A stretch of 62,006 nucleotides of DNA from Azospirillum isscasi (GTDB lineage Bacteria; Pseudomonadota; Alphaproteobacteria; Azospirillales; Azospirillaceae): contig NZ_JAUJFI010000010.1 of assembly GCF_030849505.1 (NCBI RefSeq), forward strand, positions 1 through 62,006, given 5' to 3'. Below the pieces are notes generated by a model. The model saw nothing but the letters and a program-made list of their open reading frames with translations. It did no database searches and was not told the DNA's origin. Of this stretch, positions 32,151 to 41,675 are shown one piece after another. The translations under genes were made by a program, and so were the position numbers. How positions within the stretch are numbered: the stretch's first letter is position 1; each line of letters begins with the position of its first letter.

Positions 32151-32960
32151 CTAGCCCTTGCCGGGCCGCGCCAGCTCCGCCGCCTGCCGGGTGACCAGCG
32201 GCGACGGGTCCGCCGCCGCGGCGTCGAAGGGATGCCGCGGCGCGTCGTACAGACGGCGGATGGCGCGCACGTAGTTCCGCGTCTCCTCATAGGGCGGAAC
32301 GCCCCGGTAACGGTCCACGGCCCGCTCGCCCGCGTTGTAGCCGGCAAGGGCCAGCGTAACGTCCCCCTGGAAATAGGCCAAGAGCCAGCGCAGGTAACGC
32401 ACGCCGCCGCGGATGTTCTGGGCGGGGTCGAAGACGTCGGACACGCCGAAGCGCTCCGCCGTGTCGGGGATGAGCTGCATCAGCCCCGCCGCCTCCTTCG
32501 GCGACACCGCGTCGGAGCGGAAGGCGCTCTCCACCCGGATCACCGCCATCACCAGCGCGGGGTCCAGCCCGTACTGGGTGGCCGTCTTGTGGACCATCGC
32601 CACGATTTCCGGCGGCGGGGGCAGCGCCTCGCGCAAGGGGGCGGCGCCGGGGCGGCACCAGGGGCGGACATGGCCCATGCGCCCCGGCACATAGGCGACC
32701 AGCCGCCGCGCCTCCTTGTGGCCGCGCGACGCCGCGGCGCGCAGCCACGCCGTGCCGACGCGCTGGTCGCGTTTCACCCCCACGCCGAACAGGAACCGCC
32801 GCGCCATGCGGTAGGACGCTTCCGGGTCGCCCTTCTCCGCCGCCTCGCAATCGGCCATGCGCGCTTCGCGCGAAGCGACGGAGCCCGATTTGCCCGCGGC
32901 AAGGGCGGCGGGGGCCGCCAGGGCGGCGAGGCAGGCGAAAATCAAAGGGAGGAAACGCAC
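32151..32960 (-). CDS. Periplasmic lytic transglycosylase with Sel1-like N-terminus
   Basis: This 269-residue protein has a signal peptide (VRFLPLIFACLAALAAPAA, then LAAG), a Sel1/TPR-like repeat pair (ASYRMARRFLFGVGV and GTAWLRAAASRGH) and an SLT domain from about residue 120. The SLT domain holds the catalytic glutamate in VIRVESAFR, then AGLMQLIP and LALAGYNAGE. It cleaves peptidoglycan strands without water. The start is a GTG at 32960, which places the signal peptide at the N-terminus; an ATG at 33023 would bury it. Confidence 0.9.
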   Translation of the reverse strand: MRFLPLIFACLAALAAPAALAAGKSGSVASREARMADCEAAEKGDPEASYRMARRFLFGVGVKRDQRVGTAWLRAAASRGHKEARRLVAYVPGRMGHVRPWCRPGAAPLREALPPPPEIVAMVHKTATQYGLDPALVMAVIRVESAFRSDAVSPKEAAGLMQLIPDTAERFGVSDVFDPAQNIRGGVRYLRWLLAYFQGDVTLALAGYNAGERAVDRYRGVPPYEETRNYVRAIRRLYDAPRHPFDAAAADPSPLVTRQAAELARPGKG

Positions 32961-33036
32961 GGGAGGGCCTTGGGACGGTCTGCAAAATCGTCTTGATATG
33001 CGGTCGCCCGTGGGAAGCGGCAAGTCCGGGAGGTGA

Positions 33037-33630
33037 TTACCCCCTTTTCAACACGGCGCGCACATGGGTCCGCAGCGACCGCGCCCAGCCGCGGACCGCC
33101 GCCAGCGCCGGGCGAATCGCCTCGCGGACCCTCCCCGCCGCCCGCCTCACGGCCTGCCAGGGCGGCAGTGCGGTCAGCCAGACGAGCCAGCGCACCGCCC
33201 GGACGTAACACCAGGCGAAGGCCGGAATGGTCAGCAGCTTGTCCTTGCCGATGTGGAACAGCCGCTCCACCAGGGTGACCTTCACCAGCTCCACCGCACC
33301 CAGCAGCAACGTGCCCTGCACCGGATGCCCGGTCCCCATCAGATAGAGGCCGACGGGCTTCAGCGGCTCCAGCACCACCAGCGGGATCAGGAACAGGGCC
33401 AGCGTCGGGTAGGGGCCGAGCCGGCGGATGCGCGCCGCCAGCCGCTCGGCGAAGCGCTGCCGCCCGATCCAGGCGGCCAGCGGGCGCAGCGCCTCCAGCG
33501 CCACCGCGTCGATCAGGAAATAGACCAGCGCCGCCGCGGTCAGCAGGGGCCGCAACACGAAGCGGCGCAGCAAGACGCCTACCGTCCGGCCCAAAGTCTG
33601 AGAACCGCTTTCTCCGTTCGAGGTAGCCAT
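33037..33630 (-). CDS. Predicted membrane protein of unknown function
   Basis: This 197-residue protein has three to four likely membrane segments (LRPLLTAAALVYFLIDAVAL, then PTLALFLIPLVVLEPLKPVG, then LLLGAVELVKVTLV) and a very basic C-terminal tail of about 40 residues rich in Arg. I do not recognise it. The ATG at 33630 lies 108 bp from the divergent kinase gene. Confidence 0.7.
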   Translation of the reverse strand: MATSNGESGSQTLGRTVGVLLRRFVLRPLLTAAALVYFLIDAVALEALRPLAAWIGRQRFAERLAARIRRLGPYPTLALFLIPLVVLEPLKPVGLYLMGTGHPVQGTLLLGAVELVKVTLVERLFHIGKDKLLTIPAFAWCYVRAVRWLVWLTALPPWQAVRRAAGRVREAIRPALAAVRGWARSLRTHVRAVLKRG

Positions 33631-33738
33631 TAGGTCTTTCGTCAGGCGTACAGGGGCGTTTCGCCGGGTTGGGTTCGGCGCGGCTTTCCACTATCTAACA
33701 TTTCTGCCATCGCGCGTCCGTCCCTTCGGCAATTCCCG

Positions 33739-36033
33739 GTGCGTCCCATCGTGCTCGGCCATTACGATCCCTACCTCGTCGCGCTGTCCGTCGTCGTCGC
33801 GTCCTTCGGCGGCTATGTGGCGCTGGACCTCGCCTCCCACGCGCGGGATGCCGAACGGGGGCGGAACGGCTGGCTGGGCGCCGCGGCGCTCGCCCTGGGC
33901 GCGGGCATCTGGTCCATGCATTTCATCGGCATGATGGCGATGCGCATGCCCGTGCCGGTGTCCTACGACATCGCGCTGACCGCCTTGTCCTTCCTTCTGG
34001 CGGTCGGGGTGTCGGGGGCCGGGCTGTTCGCGGTGGCGCATGGGCGGGGCCGGCGGATGACCTTGCCGGCGGCTGGCCTGCTGACCGGATTCGGCATCGT
34101 GGCGATGCATTACGTCGGCATGGCCGGCATGCGGCTGCCGGTGCCGCTGGCCTACGACGCGCCGCTGGTCGCCGCTTCGGTGGCCATCGCCATCGCCGCG
34201 TCCACCGCCGCCCTCTGGCTCGCCTTCCGCACGGCCAGTTCCCTGCAGCGCCTGTCCGGCGCGCTGGTGCTCGGCGCCGCGGTGATCAGCATGCATTACA
34301 TCGGCATGGCCGCGGCCAGCGCCGCCGGGCACGGCGCGTTTCCGGACGCGGTCCATCTGGCGGACGATGCCCGATTCGTCCTGTCCACCCCGTCGCTGGC
34401 GGTCGGAACGGGCGTCGGGACGCTGCTGATCCTGTCGCTCGGGCTCGCCTCCGTCCTGCTCGACCGGCGCCTCTCGGCGGAACGGGCGGCGGGGCAGGAG
34501 GCCCGCTACCGCTCCGTCGTCGATACGGCGGTGGACCCGATCGTGGTGATCGACGAGAGGGGCATCATCCAGTCCTTCAACCGGGCCGCCGAGACGACCT
34601 TCGGCTACGGCGCGGCGGAGGCCATCGGGGCGAACGTCCGCATCCTGATGCCGGAACCGCACCGCGCCGCCCATGACGGCTACATCGCCCATTTCCGCGA
34701 GACGGGCGAGCGGCGGATCATCGGCATCGGGCGCGAGGTGGAGGGCCGGCGCAAGGACGGCTCCACCTTCCCGTTGGAGCTGTCGGTGGCCGAATGGCAC
34801 GACGGGCGGCAGCGGCTGTTCACCGGCATCATGCGCGACATCACCGCCCGCAAGGCGGCGGAGGACGCCCTGCACCGCGCCAAGGCGGAGGCGGAGCGCG
34901 CCCGCGAGGAGGCCCTGGCCGCCCGCGACGACGCGCAGCGCGCCGACATGGCGAAGACCAAGTTCCTGGCCGCGGCCAGCCACGACCTGCGCCAGCCGGT
35001 GCAGTCGCTGTTCTTCTTCGCCCACGCCCTGTCCGACCGGCTGAACGGCCACCCGGCCTCCCCCCTGCTGGCGAGCATGAGCGAGTCGCTGAACGGCCTG
35101 CGCACGCTGCTGGACAGCCTGCTCGACGTGTCGCGGCTCGACGCCGGGGTGGTCACCCCCGCGGTGACGGAGTTCGCGCTGGGGCCGCTGCTGCACCGTC
35201 TGGCCGACGAGTACCGGGGCCGCGCGGAGGAGGCGGGGATCGCGCTGCGCCTCGTCCCCACCAGCGCCTGGACGCGCAGCGACCCGGCGCTGGTCGAGCG
35301 CATCCTGCGCAACCTCGTGGAGAACGCCATCCGCTACACCGAGAGCGGGCGGGTGCTGATCGGCTGCCGCCGCACCGGCAACGGCCTGCGGATCGAGGTG
35401 CTGGACACCGGCATCGGCATCCCCGAGGACCAGCGGGAGGAGGTGTTCGTCGAGTTCTCCCAGCTCGCCAACCCCGAACGCGACCGGCGCAAGGGGCTGG
35501 GGCTCGGCCTCGCCATCGTGCGGCGGCTGGCCGGGCTGCTCGGCCATGGCGTGACGCTGCGCTCCGAACCGGGGCGGGGCAGCGCCTTCGGCCTGACCGT
35601 GCCGTCGGTCGCGGCGCGCCCGGTGATGAAGACCTGCCGCCCCGCCTCCCAGCCCGCCGCCAACGGCAGCAAGGGGCTGGTCGTGGTGGTGGAGGACGAC
35701 GCGATCATCCTGCTCTCCATGCGGACCATGCTTGAGGAGTGGGGGTACGAGGTGGTGGCCGCCGTCTCCGCCGACGAGGCCGTGGGCACCCTGACCAGCC
35801 TGGGGCAGCGGCCCGACATGATCGTCGCCGATTACCGCCTGCGCGAGGGGCGGACCGGGCTCCAGGCCATCCGCGACATCTACGGGGTGTGCGGGGTGCG
35901 CGTGCCGGCGCTGGTGCTGACCGGCGACACCGACCCCGCCCGCATCGCCGAGGTCCAGCAGAGCGGCCACCGCCTGCTGCACAAGCCGGTGGCGCCCGAG
36001 GCGCTGCGCGACGCGCTGACATCGGCAGCCTAG
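33739..36033 (+). CDS. MHYT-PAS hybrid histidine kinase with receiver domain
   Basis: This 764-residue membrane sensor has an N-terminal MHYT domain (residues about 8-205) with three motif copies (MHFIGM, MHYVGM, MHYIGM), proposed to bind copper and sense O2, CO or NO. Then come a PAS domain (about 250-370, RSVVDTAVDPIVVID), a coiled coil, HisKA with H415 in AASHDLRQPVQSL, HATPase_c (NLVENAIRYT, DTGIGIP, GLGLGLAIV) and a C-terminal receiver with D698 in VADYRL. It is a hybrid kinase that probably passes phosphate to a separate protein. The start is a GTG at 33739 with a weak ribosome site. No partner regulator is adjacent. Confidence 0.92.
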   Translation: MRPIVLGHYDPYLVALSVVVASFGGYVALDLASHARDAERGRNGWLGAAALALGAGIWSMHFIGMMAMRMPVPVSYDIALTALSFLLAVGVSGAGLFAVAHGRGRRMTLPAAGLLTGFGIVAMHYVGMAGMRLPVPLAYDAPLVAASVAIAIAASTAALWLAFRTASSLQRLSGALVLGAAVISMHYIGMAAASAAGHGAFPDAVHLADDARFVLSTPSLAVGTGVGTLLILSLGLASVLLDRRLSAERAAGQEARYRSVVDTAVDPIVVIDERGIIQSFNRAAETTFGYGAAEAIGANVRILMPEPHRAAHDGYIAHFRETGERRIIGIGREVEGRRKDGSTFPLELSVAEWHDGRQRLFTGIMRDITARKAAEDALHRAKAEAERAREEALAARDDAQRADMAKTKFLAAASHDLRQPVQSLFFFAHALSDRLNGHPASPLLASMSESLNGLRTLLDSLLDVSRLDAGVVTPAVTEFALGPLLHRLADEYRGRAEEAGIALRLVPTSAWTRSDPALVERILRNLVENAIRYTESGRVLIGCRRTGNGLRIEVLDTGIGIPEDQREEVFVEFSQLANPERDRRKGLGLGLAIVRRLAGLLGHGVTLRSEPGRGSAFGLTVPSVAARPVMKTCRPASQPAANGSKGLVVVVEDDAIILLSMRTMLEEWGYEVVAAVSADEAVGTLTSLGQRPDMIVADYRLREGRTGLQAIRDIYGVCGVRVPALVLTGDTDPARIAEVQQSGHRLLHKPVAPEALRDALTSAA

Positions 36034-36114
36034 GCGGCGTGGCTGGCTGGCGGCGGTCCGCGCACCCATGTATGGGGGACCGATCCAAGAAGCCTCATAA
36101 GACCCGGTCCCTGA

Positions 36115-38535
36115 ATGATTCCCCGTGCCGTCCGCAAGCCCCTGGCCGTCCTGCTGGCCCTTCTCGCCCTGGTGGCCGTGGTTCCAGCGCTGGGGGCGGG
36201 CGGCTTCCTGCTGTGGCTCCGCCAACAGACGCCGGCCTATGAGGGCGCCGCCACGGTGCCGGGGCTGGACCGGCCCGTCGAGATCCTGCGCGACCGGCAG
36301 GCCATTCCCCACATCTTCGCCGCCACCGAGCGGGACGCCTATTTCGCGCTGGGCTACGTCCACGCGCAGGACCGGCTGTGGCAGATGGAGACGATGCGGC
36401 GCAGCGGCGCCGGGCGGCTGGCGGAGCTGGTCGGCACGCGCTTCGGCGACTGGGCGCTGCGGCTCGACCGCTCCATGCGCACGCTGGGCGTCTATCGCCG
36501 GGCCGAGGCCGCCTATGAGGAGATGTCGCCGGAGGCCCGCGCCGCCTTCGACGCCTACGCCGCCGGGGTGAACGCCTGGATGGAGACGCGCACGGAGGCG
36601 CTGCCCATCGAGTTCCAGCTCCTCCGCCACACCCCCGAGCCCTGGCGCCCCGCCGACAGCCTCGTCTGGGGCAAGCTGATGGCGCTCCAGCTTTCCGGCG
36701 ATTCGCGGGACGAGCTGTTCCGCGCCGCCGCCCTGAAGAGCCTGTCGCCGGAGCAGATGCGCGACCTGTTCCCCGATTCCGACCCCGCCGCCCCGGTGAC
36801 CCTGGCGGCGGCGCTGGACGGGATGGACCTGCAAAGCGCGCTGGCCGCATTGCCCGACCTCGGCTTCGACACGGCGTCCAACGAATGGGCGCTGACCGGG
36901 ACGCGCAGCGCGACCGGCAAGCCGATCCTCGCCAACGATCCCCATCTGGGGCTGGAGGCGCCGATCCTCTGGTATCTGGCGCGCATCGTGACGCCCGGGC
37001 ACCGCATCGCCGGGGCGACCATTCCCGGCGTGCCGCTGCATGTCCTGGGTCACAACGGGCGCGTCGCCTGGGGCTTCACGACCACCCACAGCGACACCCA
37101 GGACCTGTTCGTCGAGAAGCTCGATCCGCAGGACCCCGGACGCTACCTGACCCCGGACGGCAGCGCGCCGTTCGAGACCCGGAACGAGACCATCCGCATC
37201 GCCGGCCAGCCGGAGGAGCGGCTGACCGTTCGGGAGACGCGCCACGGCCCGGTGCTGACCACGCCGGAGGCCGCCGCCGCCGCGCCGGACGGCCATGTGC
37301 TGGCCCTGGCCTTCCCCGGCCTGACCGGCGCCGATACCACGGCGGAGGCGCTGTACCGGCTGAACCACGCCGCCGACGCCGCCGCGGTGCGCGAGGCGCT
37401 GTTCCTCCACGTCGCGCCGCAGCAGAACGTCCTCTACGCCGACACGGCGGGGACGCTGGGCTTCCTCTCCCCGGCGCTGGTTCCGGTGCGGCGCGGCGGC
37501 GACGGGCGCGTGCCGGTGCCGGGCTGGACCGGCGAGAACGACTGGGTCGGCTACATCCCCTTCGAGGCGTTGCCCCAGGCGGTCGATCCGCCGTCCGGCC
37601 AGTTCGTCAACGCCAACAACGCGGTGGTCGGCCCCGGCTATCCCTACGCCCTGGCGACCGAATGGCCGGATCCCGCCCGCGCCGAGCGGATCGTGCAGAT
37701 GCTGGGCGATGGCCCCCACACGGTCGACGCGGTGGCCGCCCAGCAGATGGACGAGCTGTCCCTGCCGGCGCGCGACCTGCTGCCGCTGATGCTGGAACCG
37801 CTGCGCCCGGCGCCCGGCCTCGACGGGCAGGCCCGCGCCGCTCTGGACCGGCTGGCCGGCTGGGACGGGCGCATGGACCGCGACCGCGCGGAGCCGCTGA
37901 TCTTCTCCTGGTGGGAGCGGGAGCTGGTCCGCAGCGTCTTCGCCGACGAGCTGGGGCCACTGTTCCAGGGCTATTGGGACCTGCGCCCGCGCGCCCTCCA
38001 CCGCGTGCTGACCGTATCGCCGCAATGGTGCGACGACCGCACCACGCCGGCCCGCGAGGATTGCACCGCCATGCTGGCCGGGGCGCTGAAAGCCGCCCTG
38101 GCCGAGATCGAACGGCGCCACGGACCGGACATGGCCAACTGGCGCTGGGGGGATGAGCACAAGGCCGCCCTGAACCACCGGCTGCTGGGCCGGGTGCCGC
38201 TGCTCGGCCCCCTGTTCGACCTGTCCGTCCCGACCGGCGGCGGCGCCTTCACCGTCAACCGCGGCACCACCCGCGTGCGCGACCCGCAGGACCCTTTCGC
38301 CCATGTGCACGGGCCGGGGCTGCGCGCGGTCTACGACCTGTCGGACCTCGGCAACTCCCGCTTCTCCATCGCCACCGGCCAGTCGGGCAACCCGTTGTCG
38401 CCCCATTGGGGGGATCTGGTGCGGGGCTGGCGCGACGGCGCCGGCCTGCGGCTGGCCGGCGACCGCGGCACGCTGGCCCGCGACGGAGCCACGGTGCTGA
38501 CGCTGTCCCCCCGCACTCCAGGGAGTCCCCCATGA
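36115..38535 (+). CDS. Penicillin-acylase-family Ntn hydrolase
   Basis: This 806-residue protein has a hydrophobic N-terminal anchor or signal and the layout of penicillin acylases: an alpha-chain region, then a self-cleavage site. The nucleophile would be S255 in DTASNEWALTG, followed by GKPILANDPHL. Such enzymes cleave amide bonds of acylated compounds, including N-acyl homoserine lactones and beta-lactams, in the periplasm after autoprocessing. The length agrees with the family. The stop overlaps the ATG of the threonine ammonia-lyase gene (ATGA), so the two are coupled. The natural substrate is unknown. Confidence 0.92.
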   Translation: MIPRAVRKPLAVLLALLALVAVVPALGAGGFLLWLRQQTPAYEGAATVPGLDRPVEILRDRQAIPHIFAATERDAYFALGYVHAQDRLWQMETMRRSGAGRLAELVGTRFGDWALRLDRSMRTLGVYRRAEAAYEEMSPEARAAFDAYAAGVNAWMETRTEALPIEFQLLRHTPEPWRPADSLVWGKLMALQLSGDSRDELFRAAALKSLSPEQMRDLFPDSDPAAPVTLAAALDGMDLQSALAALPDLGFDTASNEWALTGTRSATGKPILANDPHLGLEAPILWYLARIVTPGHRIAGATIPGVPLHVLGHNGRVAWGFTTTHSDTQDLFVEKLDPQDPGRYLTPDGSAPFETRNETIRIAGQPEERLTVRETRHGPVLTTPEAAAAAPDGHVLALAFPGLTGADTTAEALYRLNHAADAAAVREALFLHVAPQQNVLYADTAGTLGFLSPALVPVRRGGDGRVPVPGWTGENDWVGYIPFEALPQAVDPPSGQFVNANNAVVGPGYPYALATEWPDPARAERIVQMLGDGPHTVDAVAAQQMDELSLPARDLLPLMLEPLRPAPGLDGQARAALDRLAGWDGRMDRDRAEPLIFSWWERELVRSVFADELGPLFQGYWDLRPRALHRVLTVSPQWCDDRTTPAREDCTAMLAGALKAALAEIERRHGPDMANWRWGDEHKAALNHRLLGRVPLLGPLFDLSVPTGGGAFTVNRGTTRVRDPQDPFAHVHGPGLRAVYDLSDLGNSRFSIATGQSGNPLSPHWGDLVRGWRDGAGLRLAGDRGTLARDGATVLTLSPRTPGSPP

Positions 38536-39761
38536 CCGAGCAGGCCCCTTCGCTGACTCTGGACGACATCCGCGCCGCCGCCGCCCGGATCGGGGACCGC
38601 CTGCCCATCACCCCCACCGAGGCTTCCCCCCGCCTGTCGGAGATGACCGGCTGTTCGGTGGTCCTGAAGCTGGAGAACCAGCATCTCACCGGCTCGTTCA
38701 AGGAGCGGGGAGCGCTCAACAAGCTGCTGTCGCTGGACGAGGCGGAGCGCCAAGCCGGGGTGATCGCCATGTCGGCGGGCAACCATGCCCAGGCGGTGGC
38801 CTGCCACGCCACGCGGCTGGGCATCCGCTCGGTCATCGTCATGCCCGCCTTCACCCCCTTCACCAAGGTGGAGCGCACGGAAAGCCTGGGCGCCCGCGTC
38901 GAGTTGCACGGCGAGACGCTGAGCGACGCCGCGGCCCACGCGCGGGAGCTTGCGGAGCGCGAGGGCCTCGTCTTCGTGCATCCCTACGACGACCCGCTGA
39001 TCGCCGCCGGCCAGGGCACCGCCGCGCTGGAGCTGCTCGACGCCGCGCCGGACCTGGACATGCTGGTGGTGCCGGTGGGCGGCGGCGGGCTGATCGGCGG
39101 CATGGCGGTGGCCGCCAAGGCTTTGAGGCCCGGCGTTCAGGTGATCGGGGTGGAGTGCGCCATGTTCCCGTCCATGCGGCAGGCGCTGGCCGGGCAGCCC
39201 ATCGCCTGCGGCGGCGCCACCATCGCGGACGGCATCGCGGTCAAGGCCCCCGGCGCCGTCACCCTGCCGCTGGTCCGCCGATACGTGGACGATGTGGTGG
39301 AGGTGGGCGAACCGCGGCTGGAGGAGGCCGTCTACCGCCTCGCCACCGTGCAGAAGCTGGTGGCCGAGGGCGCCGGGGCCGCCGCCCTGGCCGCCGTGCT
39401 GGACGATCCGGAGCGGTTCCGCGGCAAGCGCGTGGGCGTCGTCGTGTCCGGCGGCAACATCGACGCGCGCATCCTGGCGCAGGTGCTGACGCGCGGGCTG
39501 GTCTACGAGGGCCGCATGGTGCGGCTGCGCATCGGCATCACCGACGCGCCCGGCGCGCTCGCCCGCGTCGCCCGCCTGCTGGGCGAGGCCGGGGCCAACA
39601 TCGTGGAGGTGCACCACCAGCGCCTGTTCCACGACGTGCCGGTGCGCATGGCGGAGATCGACGTGGTTCTGGAAACCCGCGGGCGCAGCCACGTCCAGCG
39701 CCTCGTCGCCCGCATGGAGGAGGCGGGCTTCCCGACCGAGCTGATGACCGATATTTCCTGA
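38532..39761 (+). CDS. ilvA: Threonine ammonia-lyase with ACT domain
   Basis: This 409-residue PLP enzyme deaminates threonine (and often serine) to 2-oxobutanoate. The PLP lysine is in GSFKERGA, the phosphate-binding loop is VPVGGGGLIGG, and an ACT domain occupies about residues 330-405 (RLRIGITDAPGALARVARLLGE), suggesting allosteric control by an amino acid. It is of the short biodegradative/ACT type rather than the long IlvA type. The ATG overlaps the stop of the penicillin-acylase gene by 4 bp. Confidence 0.94.
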   Translation: MTEQAPSLTLDDIRAAAARIGDRLPITPTEASPRLSEMTGCSVVLKLENQHLTGSFKERGALNKLLSLDEAERQAGVIAMSAGNHAQAVACHATRLGIRSVIVMPAFTPFTKVERTESLGARVELHGETLSDAAAHARELAEREGLVFVHPYDDPLIAAGQGTAALELLDAAPDLDMLVVPVGGGGLIGGMAVAAKALRPGVQVIGVECAMFPSMRQALAGQPIACGGATIADGIAVKAPGAVTLPLVRRYVDDVVEVGEPRLEEAVYRLATVQKLVAEGAGAAALAAVLDDPERFRGKRVGVVVSGGNIDARILAQVLTRGLVYEGRMVRLRIGITDAPGALARVARLLGEAGANIVEVHHQRLFHDVPVRMAEIDVVLETRGRSHVQRLVARMEEAGFPTELMTDIS

Positions 39762-39773
39762 CCCGGTTCCGGC

Positions 39774-40253
39774 TCAGGGAAGCTGGCCGTAGGCGCCGCG
39801 GAAATAGAGCAGCGGCTTTCCATCCTCGCTGCCGGACAGGCGGCGCACGCGGCCCACGACGATGACGTGGTCGCCGCCGTCATAGACATGCTCCCGGTCG
39901 CATTCCAGATTGGCGAGGCAGCCGGTGAGGATCGGCACGCCGCTGTCCCAGCGCTCCACCCCCACCCCGTCCCAGCGCTCCTGAAGATCGCGGCGGGAGA
40001 AGCGGTTCGACAGCTCCGCCTGCCCTTCCGCCAGGATGTTCACCGCGAAGGACGGCGCGGTGGTGAAGGCGTCGAAGGACATCGCCGCCCGGCCCAGGCA
40101 GAACTGCACCAGCGGCGGGTCGAGCGACACCGACGAGAAGGAGTTCACGGTCACGCCGATCGGCTCCCCGTCCGGGGCGATGGTGGTGACGACCGTGATG
40201 CCGGTGGCGAAGCATCCGAGGGCGTTGCGGAAGGCCCGAGAATCGAAGGTCAT
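39774..40253 (-). CDS. Flavin reductase-like FMN-binding protein
   Basis: This 159-residue protein has the flavin-reductase split barrel: RNALGCFATGITVVTT at the N-terminus, NSFSSVSLDPPLVQFCL, FAVNIL, and GDHVIVVGRV near the C-terminus. Members reduce free FMN or FAD with NAD(P)H to feed a two-component monooxygenase. No partner oxygenase is adjacent; the Rieske oxygenase 36 kb away is of a different electron-transfer type. It converges on the threonine ammonia-lyase gene, 12 bp apart. Confidence 0.9.
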   Translation of the reverse strand: MTFDSRAFRNALGCFATGITVVTTIAPDGEPIGVTVNSFSSVSLDPPLVQFCLGRAAMSFDAFTTAPSFAVNILAEGQAELSNRFSRRDLQERWDGVGVERWDSGVPILTGCLANLECDREHVYDGGDHVIVVGRVRRLSGSEDGKPLLYFRGAYGQLP

Positions 40254-40481
40254 GGCGGCCTGTGTGGGCTCGTCGGTTATTGGGGCGAGGAAGCGGCGGC
40301 GAAGAAGCGGGAGTAACCCAGCCGGACCGTCGGCGCAAGCCGCATCTGCCCGGCAGGGGGCGGAAGCGTCAGCCTGCCGCATTAAATGGATCTTAAGGAT
40401 GAGAGGCCAACCTTCGGGCGTCCGCACTGGCCACGAATTCCCGACCGCAGCCCCCGCAAGGCTCCACCCCAGCAAGGCTTC

Positions 40482-41552
40482 ATGTCAGCGAACCCGTCCG
40501 GCGGCGAACAGCCGATCATCATCAAGAAGAAGAAGGGCGGCCACGGCGGCCACCACGGCGGCGCCTGGAAGGTCGCCTACGCCGACTTCGTGACGGCGAT
40601 GATGGCCTTCTTCCTGCTGCTGTGGCTGCTGAACGTCACCACGTCGGACCAGCGCAAGGGCATCGCGGACTATTTCTCGCCGATGTCGGTCAGCCGCGAG
40701 AATTCGGGGTCCGGCGGCATGCTGGGCGGGCGCACCATCACCGCGCCGGGCGCCCAGATCTCCCCCTCCTCCCCGATGTCCGCCGACGTTCCGGTCTCCG
40801 GCCCGCCCGGCCATTCGACCCAGGAGGACGAGGAGGCCAACGATCCGACCGACGCCGCCCCGCCGCCGTCCACGCCCACCGAACAGAAATCCAACGAGTC
40901 GCGGCTCGATTACCAGAAGCGGCTGGAGGAGCAGGCCAAGCAGCTCGGCATTTCCGGCCAGAAGCCGGGGGAACGGCTGTCCGACTTCGCCGAGCGCGTG
41001 AAGGAAGGCGGCGAGAAGCTGCAGGACGCCCAGAAGGAGGCTCGCCAGTTCCAGCAGGCCGCCACCGAGATCCGGCAGGCCATCCAGTCCGTGCCGGAGC
41101 TGGAGCCGCTGGCCCAGAACCTGATGATCGACCAGACGCCGGAGGGCCTGCGAATCCAGATCGTGGACCAGGACCGCGTCTCGATGTTCCCCGGCGGGTC
41201 GGGCCAGATGTACCCGCAGACCCGCCAGCTGGTCATGCAGGTGGCCAAGGCGCTCGCCAAGCTGCCGAACAAGCTGTCGATCAGCGGCCACACCGACGGC
41301 ATTCCCTTCACGTCGGGCGCCGGGCGCGACAACTGGGACCTGTCCACGGAACGCGCCAACGCCACGCGCCGCGCCCTGATCGCCGGGGGCATCCCGGAGG
41401 AGCGCGTCCAGGATGTGATCGGGCGCGCCGACCGCGAGCTTCTGGTGCCCGACCAGCCCGGCAGCCCGCGCAACCGCCGCATCAGCATGGTCCTTCTGCG
41501 CGAAAGCAAGACCGGAGGCGAAGCCTCGGCTGGTGCCGCCGTCCCGCGCTGA
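40482..41552 (+). CDS. motB: Flagellar motor protein MotB
   Basis: This 356-residue protein has a basic N-terminus, one membrane segment with the proton-binding D35 in VAYADFVTAMMAFFLLLWLLN, and a linker of about 150 residues. The linker is rich in Pro/Ser (residues about 70-140), then helical. A C-terminal OmpA/MotB peptidoglycan-binding domain follows (KLSISGHTDGIPF, DLSTERANATRRAL, RRISMVLL). MotB anchors the stator and conducts protons with MotA. No motA lies next to it, which is unusual. ATG at 40482 is the natural start; the 228-bp upstream gap shows no clear FliA promoter. Confidence 0.95.
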   Translation: MSANPSGGEQPIIIKKKKGGHGGHHGGAWKVAYADFVTAMMAFFLLLWLLNVTTSDQRKGIADYFSPMSVSRENSGSGGMLGGRTITAPGAQISPSSPMSADVPVSGPPGHSTQEDEEANDPTDAAPPPSTPTEQKSNESRLDYQKRLEEQAKQLGISGQKPGERLSDFAERVKEGGEKLQDAQKEARQFQQAATEIRQAIQSVPELEPLAQNLMIDQTPEGLRIQIVDQDRVSMFPGGSGQMYPQTRQLVMQVAKALAKLPNKLSISGHTDGIPFTSGAGRDNWDLSTERANATRRALIAGGIPEERVQDVIGRADRELLVPDQPGSPRNRRISMVLLRESKTGGEASAGAAVPR

Positions 41553-41675
41553 TACCAAAGCCGGTCGGACGCCGGTACCAAGGCGTTAGTTCCTTACCTT
41601 TATCCATACTCCTTCTTGTTTTGTCATTGCGTCGCACAACGCGGGGAATGTTTGCCCTGTTCAAAAGGCGAAGCG

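Noticed and set aside
33691-38406. A 1571-codon open frame on the minus strand opposite the hybrid kinase and penicillin-acylase genes
   Set aside because: It is a shadow of two real plus-strand genes in a GC-rich genome. Its translation is Arg/Gly/Gln/His-rich with no domain, whereas the plus-strand proteins have complete catalytic motifs.
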